NCBI RefSeq assembly: GCF_002119685.1
Contig: NZ_CP021108.1
Span: 744,001-808,000 of the forward strand
Direction: 5' to 3'
DNA from: Bordetella genomosp. 8
Lineage (GTDB): Bacteria; Pseudomonadota; Gammaproteobacteria; Burkholderiales; Burkholderiaceae_B
Length of the DNA: 64,000 nucleotides
Position 1 is the stretch's first letter. Each line of letters begins with the position of its first letter. A program made the translations under genes and the position numbers. Below are positions 35,787 to 44,127 of this stretch, piece by piece. A model generated the notes under the pieces. That model worked only from the letters and a program-made list of their open reading frames with translations. It ran no database searches and was not told the origin of the DNA.

Positions 35787-36293
35787 TCAGTCGCGGGTGA
35801 ATTCCGCGCCGCCCTTGGGTCGGATATAGCGCGGGATGGGCAGCCCGGCCTGGCGCGCGGATTCGAGGATGGCATCCTCGATGAAGCCGGCGTCGCGGAT
35901 ACCCACGAATTCGCCGTCGATGAAATTGATATTCGCCCCGAACACGACCATAAAGCCTTCCGCGGCCTGGCTGGCGGTCTCGGGCACACAGAACGTATGC
36001 ACGGACCCGCCTGGTTCGAACAGATAGCTGCCCGCCTTCTGCACGTCGTCGGGATATTCCAGGTAATGCCATTCCCCCTTGATCGTGTAGAAATGCACGA
36101 CCCCGGTATGGAAGTGCGTGGGCAGGCGCGTGCCGGGCTCGAACTTGCCGTACAGCACCCAGACGCCATTCTCGCGATCGAGGAATAGCGGGATGATGGT
36201 GGAGCCGGGCGCGGAGCCCGGCAGCGCATGGCCGTCGTCGATATTGACCGACAGCAGCCGGTCCTGCCTGGTGGTGGGGGTGGGTTGCGTCAT
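35787..36293 (-). CDS. Cupin dioxygenase of the 2,4'-dihydroxyacetophenone dioxygenase type
   Basis: This 168-residue cupin has the metal-site pattern THFHTGVVHFYTIKGEWHY and a later His in GGSVHTFCVPE, which fits the ChrR-like 2,4'-dihydroxyacetophenone dioxygenase family (Fe-dependent C-C bond cleavage). The start at 36293 has AGAGGAGA ahead of it; an in-frame ATG at 36311 is less likely. It sits between the LacI regulator and the Bug operon. The exact substrate is not known; a hydroxyketone or aromatic ketone is possible. Confidence 0.78.
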   Translation of the reverse strand: MTQPTPTTRQDRLLSVNIDDGHALPGSAPGSTIIPLFLDRENGVWVLYGKFEPGTRLPTHFHTGVVHFYTIKGEWHYLEYPDDVQKAGSYLFEPGGSVHTFCVPETASQAAEGFMVVFGANINFIDGEFVGIRDAGFIEDAILESARQAGLPIPRYIRPKGGAEFTRD

Positions 36294-36366
36294 GGTGTCT
36301 CCTCTGCGCACTGGCGCGGTTTTTCTGTGGGGTGTCGGCCTGTCGGCCGCGCGGTGCCGATGCGCG

Positions 36367-37458
36367 CTACCGTCGCGCCGGCGCGCGCCGCGCCTCCTTG
36401 GCGGCGAACCGTTGCCCGGCTGGCGCCGCGGCGGAATCCAGGGCGGAGCAGGAATCGCGCAGCATCAGCTCCGTGGTGATCAGCACGCGTTCGCCGGCGG
36501 GCCGCCTTTCCTGGCCTTCCAGCTGTTTCAGGAGCAGGTCGGCGGCGGCCGCGCCCACGGTGCCCAGGTTCCAGGTCAAGGTGGTGATGTTCGGGCTGAC
36601 CAGCTGCGAGATATCGCTATCGCCCACGCCGACCACGCTGACGTCGTCGGGTATGCCGCGCCCGCTGTGGCGGATGGCCTGCAGCACGCCCGCCATGATG
36701 CGGGTGCTCAGGCAGATGAACGCGGTGGGCGACGTGTCGGCTGACAGCAGGGCCAGCGCTTCGCTGAAGGCGAATTCCATGGCCGAGCGTTCCATGCGCA
36801 CGAGGTCGGAACCGGGCTTCAGCCCCATCTGGGTATAGGCATCGCGGAAGCCCGCGATCCGCTCGCGGCCCGGACGCAGCCGGGCGCCCGGCGTGAAGAG
36901 CGCGATGCGGCGGTGCCCGAGATTGAGCAGGTATTGCGTGGCCTTCAGGGCGCCATGGTAGTGGTCGACGTGCACACCCGAGCAGTCGGCCCCGAAATCA
37001 CGATCCAGCGCGACGATAGGGATATCGCCCGCCAGGCGGCTGAGCATGTCGGCCGATTCGATTTCGCAGGCGCCCAGGATCAGGCCGTCCACGCGGCGGC
37101 CCCGGAATACGTCTATCAGGTCGCGTTCGGTGGCTTGCCGGTTATGCGTGCTGGCCACCAGCAGGGAATAGCCCGCGGCCCGGAACGCCGTTTCCGCGGC
37201 GGTGATGATGGCGGCGTAGAGCGGGTTGGACAGATCCGAAACCAGGATGCCCACGACGCCGGTGCTGCGCGTGCGCATGCTGCGCGCGACGCCGTCCGGC
37301 GCGTAGCCCAGCTGGCGCGCCGCCTGCGTCACCAGCGCGATGGTGTCGTCGCTGACGCGGCCGGCGCGGTTGAGCGCCCGCGAGGCCGTGCCGATGGAGA
37401 CGCCAGCCTGGCGGGCGACGTCCCGGATAGTCACTCGGGGTTTGGGAGCATTGGGCAT
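36367..37458 (-). CDS. LacI family transcriptional regulator
   Basis: The 363-residue protein has a LacI helix-turn-helix and hinge at residues 8-65 (VTIRDVARQAGVSIGTASRAL, YAPDGVARSMRTRST) and a periplasmic-binding-like sensor domain (VGILVSDLSNPLYAAI). The ATG at 37458 matches the usual distance to the HTH; the earlier frame start at 37560 does not. Two 20-bp dyads of LacI type occur nearby, ahead of the VOC gene and the Bug operon, making it the likely local repressor. Confidence 0.93.
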   Translation of the reverse strand: MPNAPKPRVTIRDVARQAGVSIGTASRALNRAGRVSDDTIALVTQAARQLGYAPDGVARSMRTRSTGVVGILVSDLSNPLYAAIITAAETAFRAAGYSLLVASTHNRQATERDLIDVFRGRRVDGLILGACEIESADMLSRLAGDIPIVALDRDFGADCSGVHVDHYHGALKATQYLLNLGHRRIALFTPGARLRPGRERIAGFRDAYTQMGLKPGSDLVRMERSAMEFAFSEALALLSADTSPTAFICLSTRIMAGVLQAIRHSGRGIPDDVSVVGVGDSDISQLVSPNITTLTWNLGTVGAAAADLLLKQLEGQERRPAGERVLITTELMLRDSCSALDSAAAPAGQRFAAKEARRAPARR

Positions 37459-37546
37459 GGTGTCGTGCGTAAGAATCCTGGTGGTGGCGCAGGGTAGCTG
37501 TGACGAGGAGCATTGCTCGAGGCTGGCGTCGCGGGCAGGCGGCAGG

Positions 37547-38095
37547 CTAGGGCCTGGCAAGGCCCGTGGCGGTCAGCCGGCGAACGGCATCACGGCCGTC
37601 CCAGCCCACGCTGGCGGCGCGCACGCGTTCGAAGTGTTCGCCCTTGCCACCGGTCAGCTCCGAAATCTCGATCATCGCGCTGGGCAGGTCGGCGTGCACG
37701 AAATAGCCGAAGCGGCCGCGCGTTCCCATCCGGCCGCCATGGCCTTCCACATAGCCCAGGCCCAGCAAGGTGGCCACATGTTCGTCGTAGCGATCCAGCG
37801 TCCAGTAGGCGATGTGCTGGGCCGCATCGCCGGCCTGCCGCAGCGTGTCGAGGTACAGCGACGGCGCATCGTCCCGTTGCTGGATCAGCTCCAGCTGGAG
37901 GTCGCCGGAATTGGCCAGCGCGATGGACAGGGCAGGCGGCGGCGAGTCGTCACCGTAGTAGCGGAACTCCGTGGTGCCGACGTCTTCCTTGTAGAACCAC
38001 GGGCCGACGCCCAGCCTGGCCCACTGCGCCATCGCTTTTTCGATGTCCCTGACGACGTAGCCCACCTGGCGCGCGGCACCCAGCAGAAAGCTCAT
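37547..38095 (-). CDS. VOC superfamily (glyoxalase/dioxygenase-fold) protein
   Basis: The 182-residue protein starts with a vicinal-oxygen-chelate module (AARQVGYVVRDIEKAMAQW, GVGPWFY) and has QLELIQQ and a C-terminal EISEL strand typical of metal ligands in this fold. Members include glyoxalases, methylmalonyl-CoA epimerase and extradiol dioxygenases. The ATG at 38095 has GGAG upstream. A perfect LacI-type operator lies 61 nt upstream, so it belongs to the same regulon as the Bug - SDR operon. Confidence 0.8.
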   Translation of the reverse strand: MSFLLGAARQVGYVVRDIEKAMAQWARLGVGPWFYKEDVGTTEFRYYGDDSPPPALSIALANSGDLQLELIQQRDDAPSLYLDTLRQAGDAAQHIAYWTLDRYDEHVATLLGLGYVEGHGGRMGTRGRFGYFVHADLPSAMIEISELTGGKGEHFERVRAASVGWDGRDAVRRLTATGLARP

Positions 38096-38155
38096 GATGT
38101 CTCCGTTGCTTTTTATCCGCTTGGCCGCCGTGCCAAAGAAGCCCTGGCGAGCAGG

Positions 38156-38175
38156 TTGCGGAAACGTTTCCGCAA
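38156..38175 (-). promoter_or_regulatory. Perfect 20-bp LacI-type operator
   Basis: TTGCGGAAAC is followed at once by its exact reverse complement, giving a 20-bp palindrome with the central CG typical of LacI/GalR operators. It lies upstream of the VOC gene. A near copy is at 35736-35755. Confidence 0.75.
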
Positions 38176-38259
38176 TTGTAGGCACGGATGGCCGGCCGTG
38201 CGCATCATGGTTTCTACTGAGAGGTGGACAAGACGCACGGTGAGGGGATCGTCCAGGGG

Positions 38260-39297
38260 CTACGGGACCAGCGGCTTGCGGAAGTACACCCTGTCGAATC
38301 CGTCTTCCGCGACGCGGTCGGTTATGACGAAACCCGTCTTCTGGTACAGCGCGATGTTTTCATGCATCAGCGCATTGGTGTACAGCGTCAGGGCACGCAG
38401 ACCGCGCGAGCGGGCCATGCGTTCCGCGAACAGCATCAGCTCGCGTCCGTAGCCCTTGCCCTGGTCCTCGTGTCCCACGACCAGGTTGTTGACCTTCAAC
38501 GCGTCACGGTCCTGTGTCAGCAGGATCGCGCCCGCGATCACGCCATGCGCGCGCAGCACGTACAGGTCGCCTGATGCCGCCAGCGCGCCGTAGTCGGCCT
38601 GCATCGGCGCCGGAAGTTTTCCCATGCGGTCGATGTACTTGGAATAGGCGCCATCCACCAGCGCCTTGATGGCGGCGGCATCGGCCGGCCGCGCCGGCTC
38701 GATGGCCTGCGCGGCATCCGCCGCGTGCGAGACGTCTGCGGTCTTCGCGCGGCCGTCGGGCGCGCCGCCGGCCGATAGCTGTTTGTAGAAGAACGTGGTG
38801 TCCGTCGCGCCACCGTGCGGCTTCAGGGCGTAGCCCGGGATGACGCCCGCGCGGATCCAGCCGGAGCGCGCATAAAGCCGTTCGCCATCGCTGCCGGTGG
38901 CGGTGTCCAGGACCAGGAGCGTCCTGCCGGCCTGGGCGGCGACCTTGTCCACTTCCGCCATCAACCTGGCTCCGACCCCCAGGCGCCGGAATTCGCGATG
39001 CACGAGCAGCTTGGAGACGTCCGCCCTGTGCGGCTGGTTTTCGGGCAGGCCGATGACGACCTGGACGGTGCCCATGATGCGTTTGCCGGACTCAGCGATC
39101 AGCAGGATGCGATCGCCTTTCGCGACGCCGTCGGCGACCTTCATCCAGAAGCGTTCGGCCTTCGGCTTATCCAGGGGCGCCATGAAGCTGACCGACGCGC
39201 CACCGGCGACGCAGTCCATCAACAACTCGGCCAGCGGCCCGGCAAGGCCTGCTGCTTCGTCCGCGCCGACGATGCGGATCCTGGTTTCGGTGGTCAT
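38260..39297 (-). CDS. Tandem GNAT acetyltransferase (two GNAT domains)
   Basis: The 345-residue protein has two GNAT domains. The first, residues 1-172, has the acetyl-CoA loop in VHREFRRLGVGARLM. The second, about residues 198-345, has VGHEDQGKGYGRELM. The linker is Ala/Asp-rich. A second-domain tail of the type ENIALYQKTGF is standard. It probably acetylates a small amine or drug. It lies 1 nt after its upstream HTH-cupin regulator gene and is co-transcribed with it. Confidence 0.87.
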   Translation of the reverse strand: MTTETRIRIVGADEAAGLAGPLAELLMDCVAGGASVSFMAPLDKPKAERFWMKVADGVAKGDRILLIAESGKRIMGTVQVVIGLPENQPHRADVSKLLVHREFRRLGVGARLMAEVDKVAAQAGRTLLVLDTATGSDGERLYARSGWIRAGVIPGYALKPHGGATDTTFFYKQLSAGGAPDGRAKTADVSHAADAAQAIEPARPADAAAIKALVDGAYSKYIDRMGKLPAPMQADYGALAASGDLYVLRAHGVIAGAILLTQDRDALKVNNLVVGHEDQGKGYGRELMLFAERMARSRGLRALTLYTNALMHENIALYQKTGFVITDRVAEDGFDRVYFRKPLVP

Positions 39298-39298
39298 C

Positions 39299-39871
39299 CT
39301 AGAGTCCTTTGGCAGGCGTCGTGATCGCGACCAGATAATGCGCGGTGGCGGCGCCCGGGTTGTGGAAAGCGGTAGGCACGTTGAGCGGCATCGTCAGGCA
39401 GTCGCCTTTCGCGAGCTGCCAGGTGGTTTCGCCCACCCGCACATCCATCGTTCCGCGCATCATCCACACCTGCTGCACGACGTCGGGGTTCTGCATGACC
39501 GCGTCGTAGGCGATGCTCTGGCCCGGTGGGAAGTGGATCTCGATCAACTGGGTGGGACAGGGAAAGGCCGCGGAAAGGTGCCGGCGCACGTAACCCGATG
39601 CCGGGTCTTTCCAGACCGCCTGCTGGTCGGCGCGTGAGACGGGCGAGGGGCTTGCTTCCGAAGGCGGCCGTTCGAACAGGGACGCGAGGGGGACATCGAG
39701 CGCCGAGGCGAGCTTGTCGAGGATGATGGCGGTGGGGCTGCTTTCGCCCCGCTCGATCACCGAGATGGTGGACCGGCTCACGCCGCTGCGATCGGCAAGC
39801 ACGTCCAGCGACCACGCCCGCTTGTTACGCAGGTCGCGCAGGCGGGCCGCGATGAGCTGGTTGATGTCCAT
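39299..39871 (-). CDS. XRE-family HTH plus cupin regulator
   Basis: The 190-residue protein has an N-terminal XRE helix-turn-helix (LDVLADRSGVSRSTISVIERG, residues 22-42) and a C-terminal cupin (HFPPGQSIAYDAV, then VRVGETTWQLAKGDCLTMP). Such regulators sense small ligands with the cupin and control adjacent metabolic genes. It heads an operon with the double GNAT gene and diverges from a Nudix gene. Confidence 0.9.
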   Translation of the reverse strand: MDINQLIAARLRDLRNKRAWSLDVLADRSGVSRSTISVIERGESSPTAIILDKLASALDVPLASLFERPPSEASPSPVSRADQQAVWKDPASGYVRRHLSAAFPCPTQLIEIHFPPGQSIAYDAVMQNPDVVQQVWMMRGTMDVRVGETTWQLAKGDCLTMPLNVPTAFHNPGAATAHYLVAITTPAKGL

Positions 39872-39878
39872 GGGCGTC

Positions 39879-39910
39879 TATAATATTGGATATATATTCT
39901 ATTCTTATGG
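39879..39910. promoter_or_regulatory. AT-rich control region of the HTH-cupin gene
   Basis: A strongly AT-rich block lies directly upstream of the HTH-cupin start. It contains TATAAT at 39879-39884 and a small dyad AATAT...ATATT. It probably carries the promoter and autoregulatory site of the operon, and perhaps that of the divergent Nudix gene. Confidence 0.4.
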
Positions 39911-39949
39911 ATAGTCGCCGCCGCGTCAACTGGCGGCCAGGGAGCCACC

Positions 39950-40357
39950 GTGATCACCAACGTCAGTATTCTCATTCGCGACGGGCAGGGCCGGACACTG
40001 CTGCAGATGCGCGACAGCAAGGCCGCCAACGGCCCGCTGGCGTGGAGCTTCTGGGGCGGAGGCGTGGAAGACGAGGACGTGGATCACCGGCACACGGCGG
40101 CGCGTGAACTGGAAGAAGAGCTCGGCATCATCGCGGCGCCCGCCGATTTCACCGAAATAGGCCGCCGCACGGGCAGCGATGGCCAGGAAGCGCCACTGAT
40201 GCTGTTGCGCCGCCCCGTCGAATGGGGCGATTTCCAAGTCCTGGAAGGCGCCGGCGCGGGATACTTCGAACTCGACGAGATACGCCAACTGAGCGTCACC
40301 CGTTCCGTGGCGTGGTATCTCGGCAATAAGCCGGAAGTATTCGACATCCGCGGGTAG
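39950..40357 (+). CDS. Nudix hydrolase
   Basis: The 135-residue protein has the core of a Nudix box, RELEEELGI, preceded by WSFWGGGVEDED. In the usual pattern Gx5Ex7REUxEExGU, the first Glu position is Val here, so the box is slightly altered; the metal-binding RELEEE part is intact. It would hydrolyse a nucleoside diphosphate-linked compound. A GTG start at 39950 with GGAG upstream is used. Confidence 0.82.
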   Translation: MITNVSILIRDGQGRTLLQMRDSKAANGPLAWSFWGGGVEDEDVDHRHTAARELEEELGIIAAPADFTEIGRRTGSDGQEAPLMLLRRPVEWGDFQVLEGAGAGYFELDEIRQLSVTRSVAWYLGNKPEVFDIRG

Positions 40358-40459
40358 ATCGCGGTCGGTGTTGCATCCAGTCGGCTAAACGCCGCTTGCT
40401 CAGGTGAGCTCCGACCAGAATCGCCGACTGCAGCTTAGCGCGACTCCTCACTGCCGATA

Positions 40460-40499
40460 CAAGACATTTCGCAGCATTCGTGGTCTTGTCGGCTATAAA
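40460..40499 (+). promoter_or_regulatory. Possible promoter and dyad before the isochorismatase-like gene
   Basis: CAAGAC at 40460-40465 and GTCTTG at 40483-40488 form an inverted repeat, and TATAAA at 40494-40499 is a fair -10 element 33 nt before the start codon. No clear -35 is present, which would suit activator control. Confidence 0.3.
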
Positions 40500-40531
40500 T
40501 GACTGGAGCAGGCAATTGAACAGGAGCAGTC

Positions 40532-41095
40532 ATGACGACGCTGGAAAATCGCGGCAATGCGGCGCTGGTTGTTATCGACATGCAGAACGGCGTGGTCGCC
40601 GAAGCATATCGACGTGATGCGGTGATCGAGGTCGTCAGGACGTTGATCGAGCATGCCCGGCGTGAGGGCATGCCCGTCATATGGGTGCAGCACACGGACG
40701 ACGAGCTCGCCGAGGGCAGCGTCGCGTGGCAATTCGTCGACGGGCTCGTACCGCAAGCGCAAGAGCCGGTGGTGTACAAGCGCTATCGGGATGCGTTCGA
40801 GGACACCGGGTTCGAAGACCTCTGTTCCAGGCTGCATGCGGGCAAGCTCGTGGTGACCGGCGCGCAGACGGACATGTGCGTGCGTTCGACATTGCATGGC
40901 GCGCTGGTCCGGGGCTATGACGCGGTGCTGGTCGGTGATGGACATACGACCATCGACAGGACGCGGCAGGGCGCTCCCACGGCGGATGCGGTCATCAGGC
41001 ATACCAATCTCTACTGGAGCGGGCAGCGGGCGCCCGGGAGATCGGGGGACGTGATCGCCAGTGCGGATTTTCTGATGCACATCCGTGGTGGCTAG
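40532..41095 (+). CDS. Isochorismatase-like cysteine hydrolase
   Basis: This 187-residue protein has the catalytic triad of the cysteine-hydrolase fold: Asp16 (VVIDMQNG), Lys83 (VVYKRYRDAF) and Cys116 (TGAQTDMCVRST). Family members hydrolyse N-carbamoyl compounds, nicotinamide or isochorismate. A CAGGAG site precedes the ATG. It appears to be monocistronic, so the substrate is not suggested by its neighbours. Confidence 0.9.
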   Translation: MTTLENRGNAALVVIDMQNGVVAEAYRRDAVIEVVRTLIEHARREGMPVIWVQHTDDELAEGSVAWQFVDGLVPQAQEPVVYKRYRDAFEDTGFEDLCSRLHAGKLVVTGAQTDMCVRSTLHGALVRGYDAVLVGDGHTTIDRTRQGAPTADAVIRHTNLYWSGQRAPGRSGDVIASADFLMHIRGG

Positions 41096-41224
41096 CTCTA
41101 CCATGCACCTGCGCGCGCTCGCGTAAACTCTCTGTCCTGCGCGGCACGGCCGCGCACCGCTGCTGCGTTCGGGGTGCAGCCTTGCCCCGGGCGCCGATTT
41201 GGCTACATCAGCGAGAGCATCCCT

Positions 41225-41854
41225 ATGTCCCCTGCATCCAGCGCGTTCGAGAATTCGCAAACGCACGCGTCCTGTCCGAGTGCCGGCACACCGCTGCCCG
41301 GTCCCGATCATCCCTGTCGTGGCAGTGGGCCGCGCGGCGCCAGATGCGCGGTCGCGGTGCTGGCGGGTGCGCTCATGCTGCTCTCCGCGAGCGGGTGCAG
41401 TTCGCTGTTCAGCGAAGGTGCCGCCGCGGGCGCCGGCGTCGGGGGCGCCGCGCTGGCCAGCAAGGTCACCCGCAATCCCACGGTGGCCGCCGGCATCGGC
41501 CTGGGCGCGCTGGCCGCCGCGCAAGCCGGCGTCAAGTATGTCGAGAAGAACTACCACGAAGAGCAACAGGACCGCATCGCCTCCGTGGCCGGACCCCTGG
41601 CGATGGGCAAGACCGCCAAGTGGGAAAGCCGCCATGCCGTGGAGATCGAGCCGGACGCGCGCGGCAGGGTGACCGTGTCGCGCCAGATCAGCGCCGGCGA
41701 GCTGAACTGCAAGGAAATCGTGTTCTCGGTCGACGACGTGGTCGATGACAAGCCCCGCAGCGACTTCTATACCGCGACGATCTGCGAGCAGGCGGGACAT
41801 TGGAAATGGGCATCGGCCGAGCCCGCGACGGCGCGCTGGGGATCCTTGCAGTGA
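41225..41854 (+). CDS. Putative lipoprotein, paralogue of the next gene
   Basis: This 209-residue protein has an unusually long N-terminal lead, then a hydrophobic signal and lipobox LLSASGC near residue 57. Next comes a Gly/Ala-rich stretch (GAAAGAGVGGAALASK) like a membrane-associated glycine segment, then a small soluble domain ending RWGSLQ. I do not recognise a named family. The next gene encodes a protein with the same lipobox, glycine stretch and C-terminus, and starts within its stop codon (TGATG). Confidence 0.75.
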   Translation: MSPASSAFENSQTHASCPSAGTPLPGPDHPCRGSGPRGARCAVAVLAGALMLLSASGCSSLFSEGAAAGAGVGGAALASKVTRNPTVAAGIGLGALAAAQAGVKYVEKNYHEEQQDRIASVAGPLAMGKTAKWESRHAVEIEPDARGRVTVSRQISAGELNCKEIVFSVDDVVDDKPRSDFYTATICEQAGHWKWASAEPATARWGSLQ

Positions 41855-42417
41855 TGGCGCAACCGTACCCATCCTCGGGCGCGCCTGGCGAGAACGACAG
41901 CGAAGCGGGCACGCGCATGCCCTGCGCGCGCCTGGCCATCTCCGCGTGCCTGCTCGCCATCGCGCTGACCGGCTGCAGCTCGATCGGCGGCTTCACCGGC
42001 GCCGCCGCCGGTATCGCGACGGGCGCGGCGACCAGCAATCCGGCGATCGGCGTGGGCGTCGGCGTGGCGGTAAAGGCCGCCACCGATGCGGCCGTGCAGC
42101 GGGTGTACCGCAACATGCAGGACACCGAGCAGACCCTGATCGCCCGCGCCGCGGGCACGATGGCCCCCGGTGAAAAGCGCGTATGGGCGGCGCATTACTC
42201 GATCAGCTTCTTCGATGAGCACGGCGAGCTGCAAGTGCTCAATCAGACGGAGAACGCCCTCACGACATGCCGCGAAATTGCGTTTTCCGTGATCACCGGC
42301 GAGGCGGAAACCGCGAGCTCGCAATGGTTCATCACGCAGGTCTGCCGCGACAGCGACCAGCAGTGGCGCTGGGCCGCCGCGGAGCCGGCGGTCGGCCGCT
42401 GGGGAAGCTTGCAGTAA
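41854..42417 (+). CDS. Putative lipoprotein, paralogue of the previous gene
   Basis: The 187-residue protein carries a signal and lipobox (LLAIALTGCSS) and the Gly/Ala stretch FTGAAAGIATGAATSNPAIG. A C-terminal domain holds two conserved Cys (TCREI and QVCRDS, matching NCKEI and TICEQ in the partner) and the tail RWGSLQ. The start is coupled to the preceding gene by a TGATG overlap. Both products probably sit at the outer membrane or the periplasmic face of the inner membrane. Function unknown. Confidence 0.75.
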   Translation: MAQPYPSSGAPGENDSEAGTRMPCARLAISACLLAIALTGCSSIGGFTGAAAGIATGAATSNPAIGVGVGVAVKAATDAAVQRVYRNMQDTEQTLIARAAGTMAPGEKRVWAAHYSISFFDEHGELQVLNQTENALTTCREIAFSVITGEAETASSQWFITQVCRDSDQQWRWAAAEPAVGRWGSLQ

Positions 42418-42429
42418 TCCAGCCCCGCT

Positions 42430-42930
42430 TCAGCGCGGCTTACCGAACCCGCCCGCGGCCCACTCCGAGGCGCGTTGAACGCTGAGCTTGTAGGTCGGCG
42501 CCACGTTGATCTGGGCCAATTGCTCGCCGAGTTCGTCGTAGGCGCTCAACACCGCATACGGTTCGTCCTCGTCGGGCACGATATCCAGCTTGACGGTCAG
42601 GCGGCCGCCTTCAACGTCTATTTTCACGCTCTTGTGCAGGGTGGCGTGCAATTGCTGTTCGTGCCGGCGCAGGACTTCATTGGCGGTCTTGACGAGCGTG
42701 AAGAAGGCGGGCGCATCGAGGGGCTTCGGATTCTTCTTGTCGCGGCCCATCGTCCAAGGGCCGACCAGGGCCGGTTCCGCTTCGCCGTCCTTGGTCATTT
42801 CCACGGCCCAGCCGTCATCGTCTTCGTTCTTGATGACCCGGGCGGTCCAGCCGTCATCGCACCAGAGCCTGGCCTCCTGCGTCTTGCGGTCTTCGGGTGT
42901 GTCTGCGTCGTCCGCGGAAATGTCGTTCAC
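42430..42930 (-). CDS. Conserved hypothetical protein, acidic
   Basis: This 166-residue cytoplasmic protein is rich in Asp and Glu. It starts at a GTG (42930) with AGGAG about ten bases upstream; the open frame continues to 43719, but that part is antisense shadow of the oxidoreductase. Features include WCDDGWTARVIKNEDDDGWAVEM and a C-terminal SVQRASEWAAGGF. No catalytic motif is visible. It converges on the lipoprotein pair. I recognise no function. Confidence 0.7.
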   Translation of the reverse strand: MNDISADDADTPEDRKTQEARLWCDDGWTARVIKNEDDDGWAVEMTKDGEAEPALVGPWTMGRDKKNPKPLDAPAFFTLVKTANEVLRRHEQQLHATLHKSVKIDVEGGRLTVKLDIVPDEDEPYAVLSAYDELGEQLAQINVAPTYKLSVQRASEWAAGGFGKPR

Positions 42931-43013
42931 TGCCTGGTTACTCCTGCATCGTTGCCCCGTACGGGGCGCGGCCGCAAAGTATACGCATACCCGGATACGC
43001 CAGCCGCGTCCGA

Positions 43014-44006
43014 TCAGCCGACCGTGACCACGATCTTCCCGACCTGCTCGTTCGATTCCAGGAAACGCGTGGCCTCCTGGATCTGATCGAATGGGAAGGT
43101 CCGCGAGATCAGCGGCGACAGCGTGCCGGATTCCAGTCCCGCGTTGATGAACGCCTTCGCCTGCGCCAGCAATTCGTCGTGCGTGATGACCTCGATGTAG
43201 AGGTAGCCCTTGAAGGTCAGGCACTTGCCCAGCAGCGCGAACTGGGGGAAGGCGCCGGCGTCGGGGCTCAGGGCGCCGTATTCCAGCAGCATGCCGCCGA
43301 AGGCCATGCATTCCGCCAGCTGGGCGATGGCCGGTCCGCCGATGGGATCGAACACCAGGCGCGCGCCCTTGCCATTGGTGATCGCCATGACCCTGGCCGC
43401 CAGATCCTCCTCGGCGGTCGCGATCACGTGGTGCGCGCCGGCCTCTTTGAGCGATTGCGCCTTCCCACTGCCGCGGGTGGTCGCGATCACCGTCGCGCCG
43501 ACGCTGCGGGCGATCTGTATCGCGGCGATACCGACACTGCTGGACGCGGCCGAGACGATCACGAAATCGTCGGCCCGCAGCCGTCCCTGCGCAATCAAGG
43601 CGCCCCAGGCCGTCACATACTGCATCCAAGACGCAGCGGCCTGCGCGAAGCTCAGCCGTGCCGGGTGCTTGACCACATACCTGGCGGGCACGTTGATCAG
43701 CTCCCCGTAAGTCGGCCAACGCGCCATGTCGGGGGTGGGAATCACGCTGACGGCATCTCCCTCTGCAAAGCCGGCCACGTCGTCGCCCATCGTCCGCACC
43801 ACGCCCGCGGCCTCGTAACCCAGCTGGGACGGGAACGCGGCTTCCTGCAGGTAGCGGCCGGTGCGGAACATCACCTCGGCGCGATTCAGGCCGATCGCCT
43901 TGACGGCGATCTGCACCTCATCCGCGGCGGGCGCGCGGACATCGATGTCTTCGATGCGCAGCACACTCGCATCTCCGTATTCGTGAAAGCGGACAACTCG
44001 GGTCAT
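43014..44006 (-). CDS. Quinone oxidoreductase-like medium-chain dehydrogenase
   Basis: This 330-residue zinc-independent MDR protein has a GroES-like N-terminus (NRAEVMFRTGRY, GYEAAGVV) and an NADPH-binding fold (VIVSAASSSVGIAAIQIA), where AASSSVG replaces the common AAGGVG. It reduces quinones or enones with NADPH. The ATG at 44006 has CGGAGA upstream. It lies alone between the conserved hypothetical gene and the TctA-like gene on the same strand. Confidence 0.9.
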   Translation of the reverse strand: MTRVVRFHEYGDASVLRIEDIDVRAPAADEVQIAVKAIGLNRAEVMFRTGRYLQEAAFPSQLGYEAAGVVRTMGDDVAGFAEGDAVSVIPTPDMARWPTYGELINVPARYVVKHPARLSFAQAAASWMQYVTAWGALIAQGRLRADDFVIVSAASSSVGIAAIQIARSVGATVIATTRGSGKAQSLKEAGAHHVIATAEEDLAARVMAITNGKGARLVFDPIGGPAIAQLAECMAFGGMLLEYGALSPDAGAFPQFALLGKCLTFKGYLYIEVITHDELLAQAKAFINAGLESGTLSPLISRTFPFDQIQEATRFLESNEQVGKIVVTVG

Positions 44007-44104
44007 GGACGTCTCCGTTGATATGAGGCCTCTACTCGCGCAAGCATAATCCGCGCCGGCCATTTCCCGTGAAGATCTCCGTTCCGCCCGACATGACGAA
44101 AGCC

Positions 44105-44122
44105 CGGGCGACGTCGCCCGGC
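44105..44122 (-). terminator. Terminator-like palindrome after the permease gene
   Basis: CCGGGCG and CGCCCGG pair around ACGT at 44105-44122, a few bases after the permease stop on the minus strand, followed by GCTTTCGTC. It fits the end of the HMG-CoA reductase - permease operon, although the T tract is short. Confidence 0.5.
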
Positions 44123-44127
44123 GCCGG

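Noticed and set aside
41138..41156. Seven-bp GC hairpin TGCGCGG/CCGCGCA after the isochorismatase-like gene
   Set aside because: No T run follows and it is too GC-rich to be distinguished from chance in this genome.
42931..43719. Extension of the acidic hypothetical protein to 43719
   Set aside because: This part reads the oxidoreductase gene in another frame; a GTG with a ribosome site at 42930 explains the real protein.
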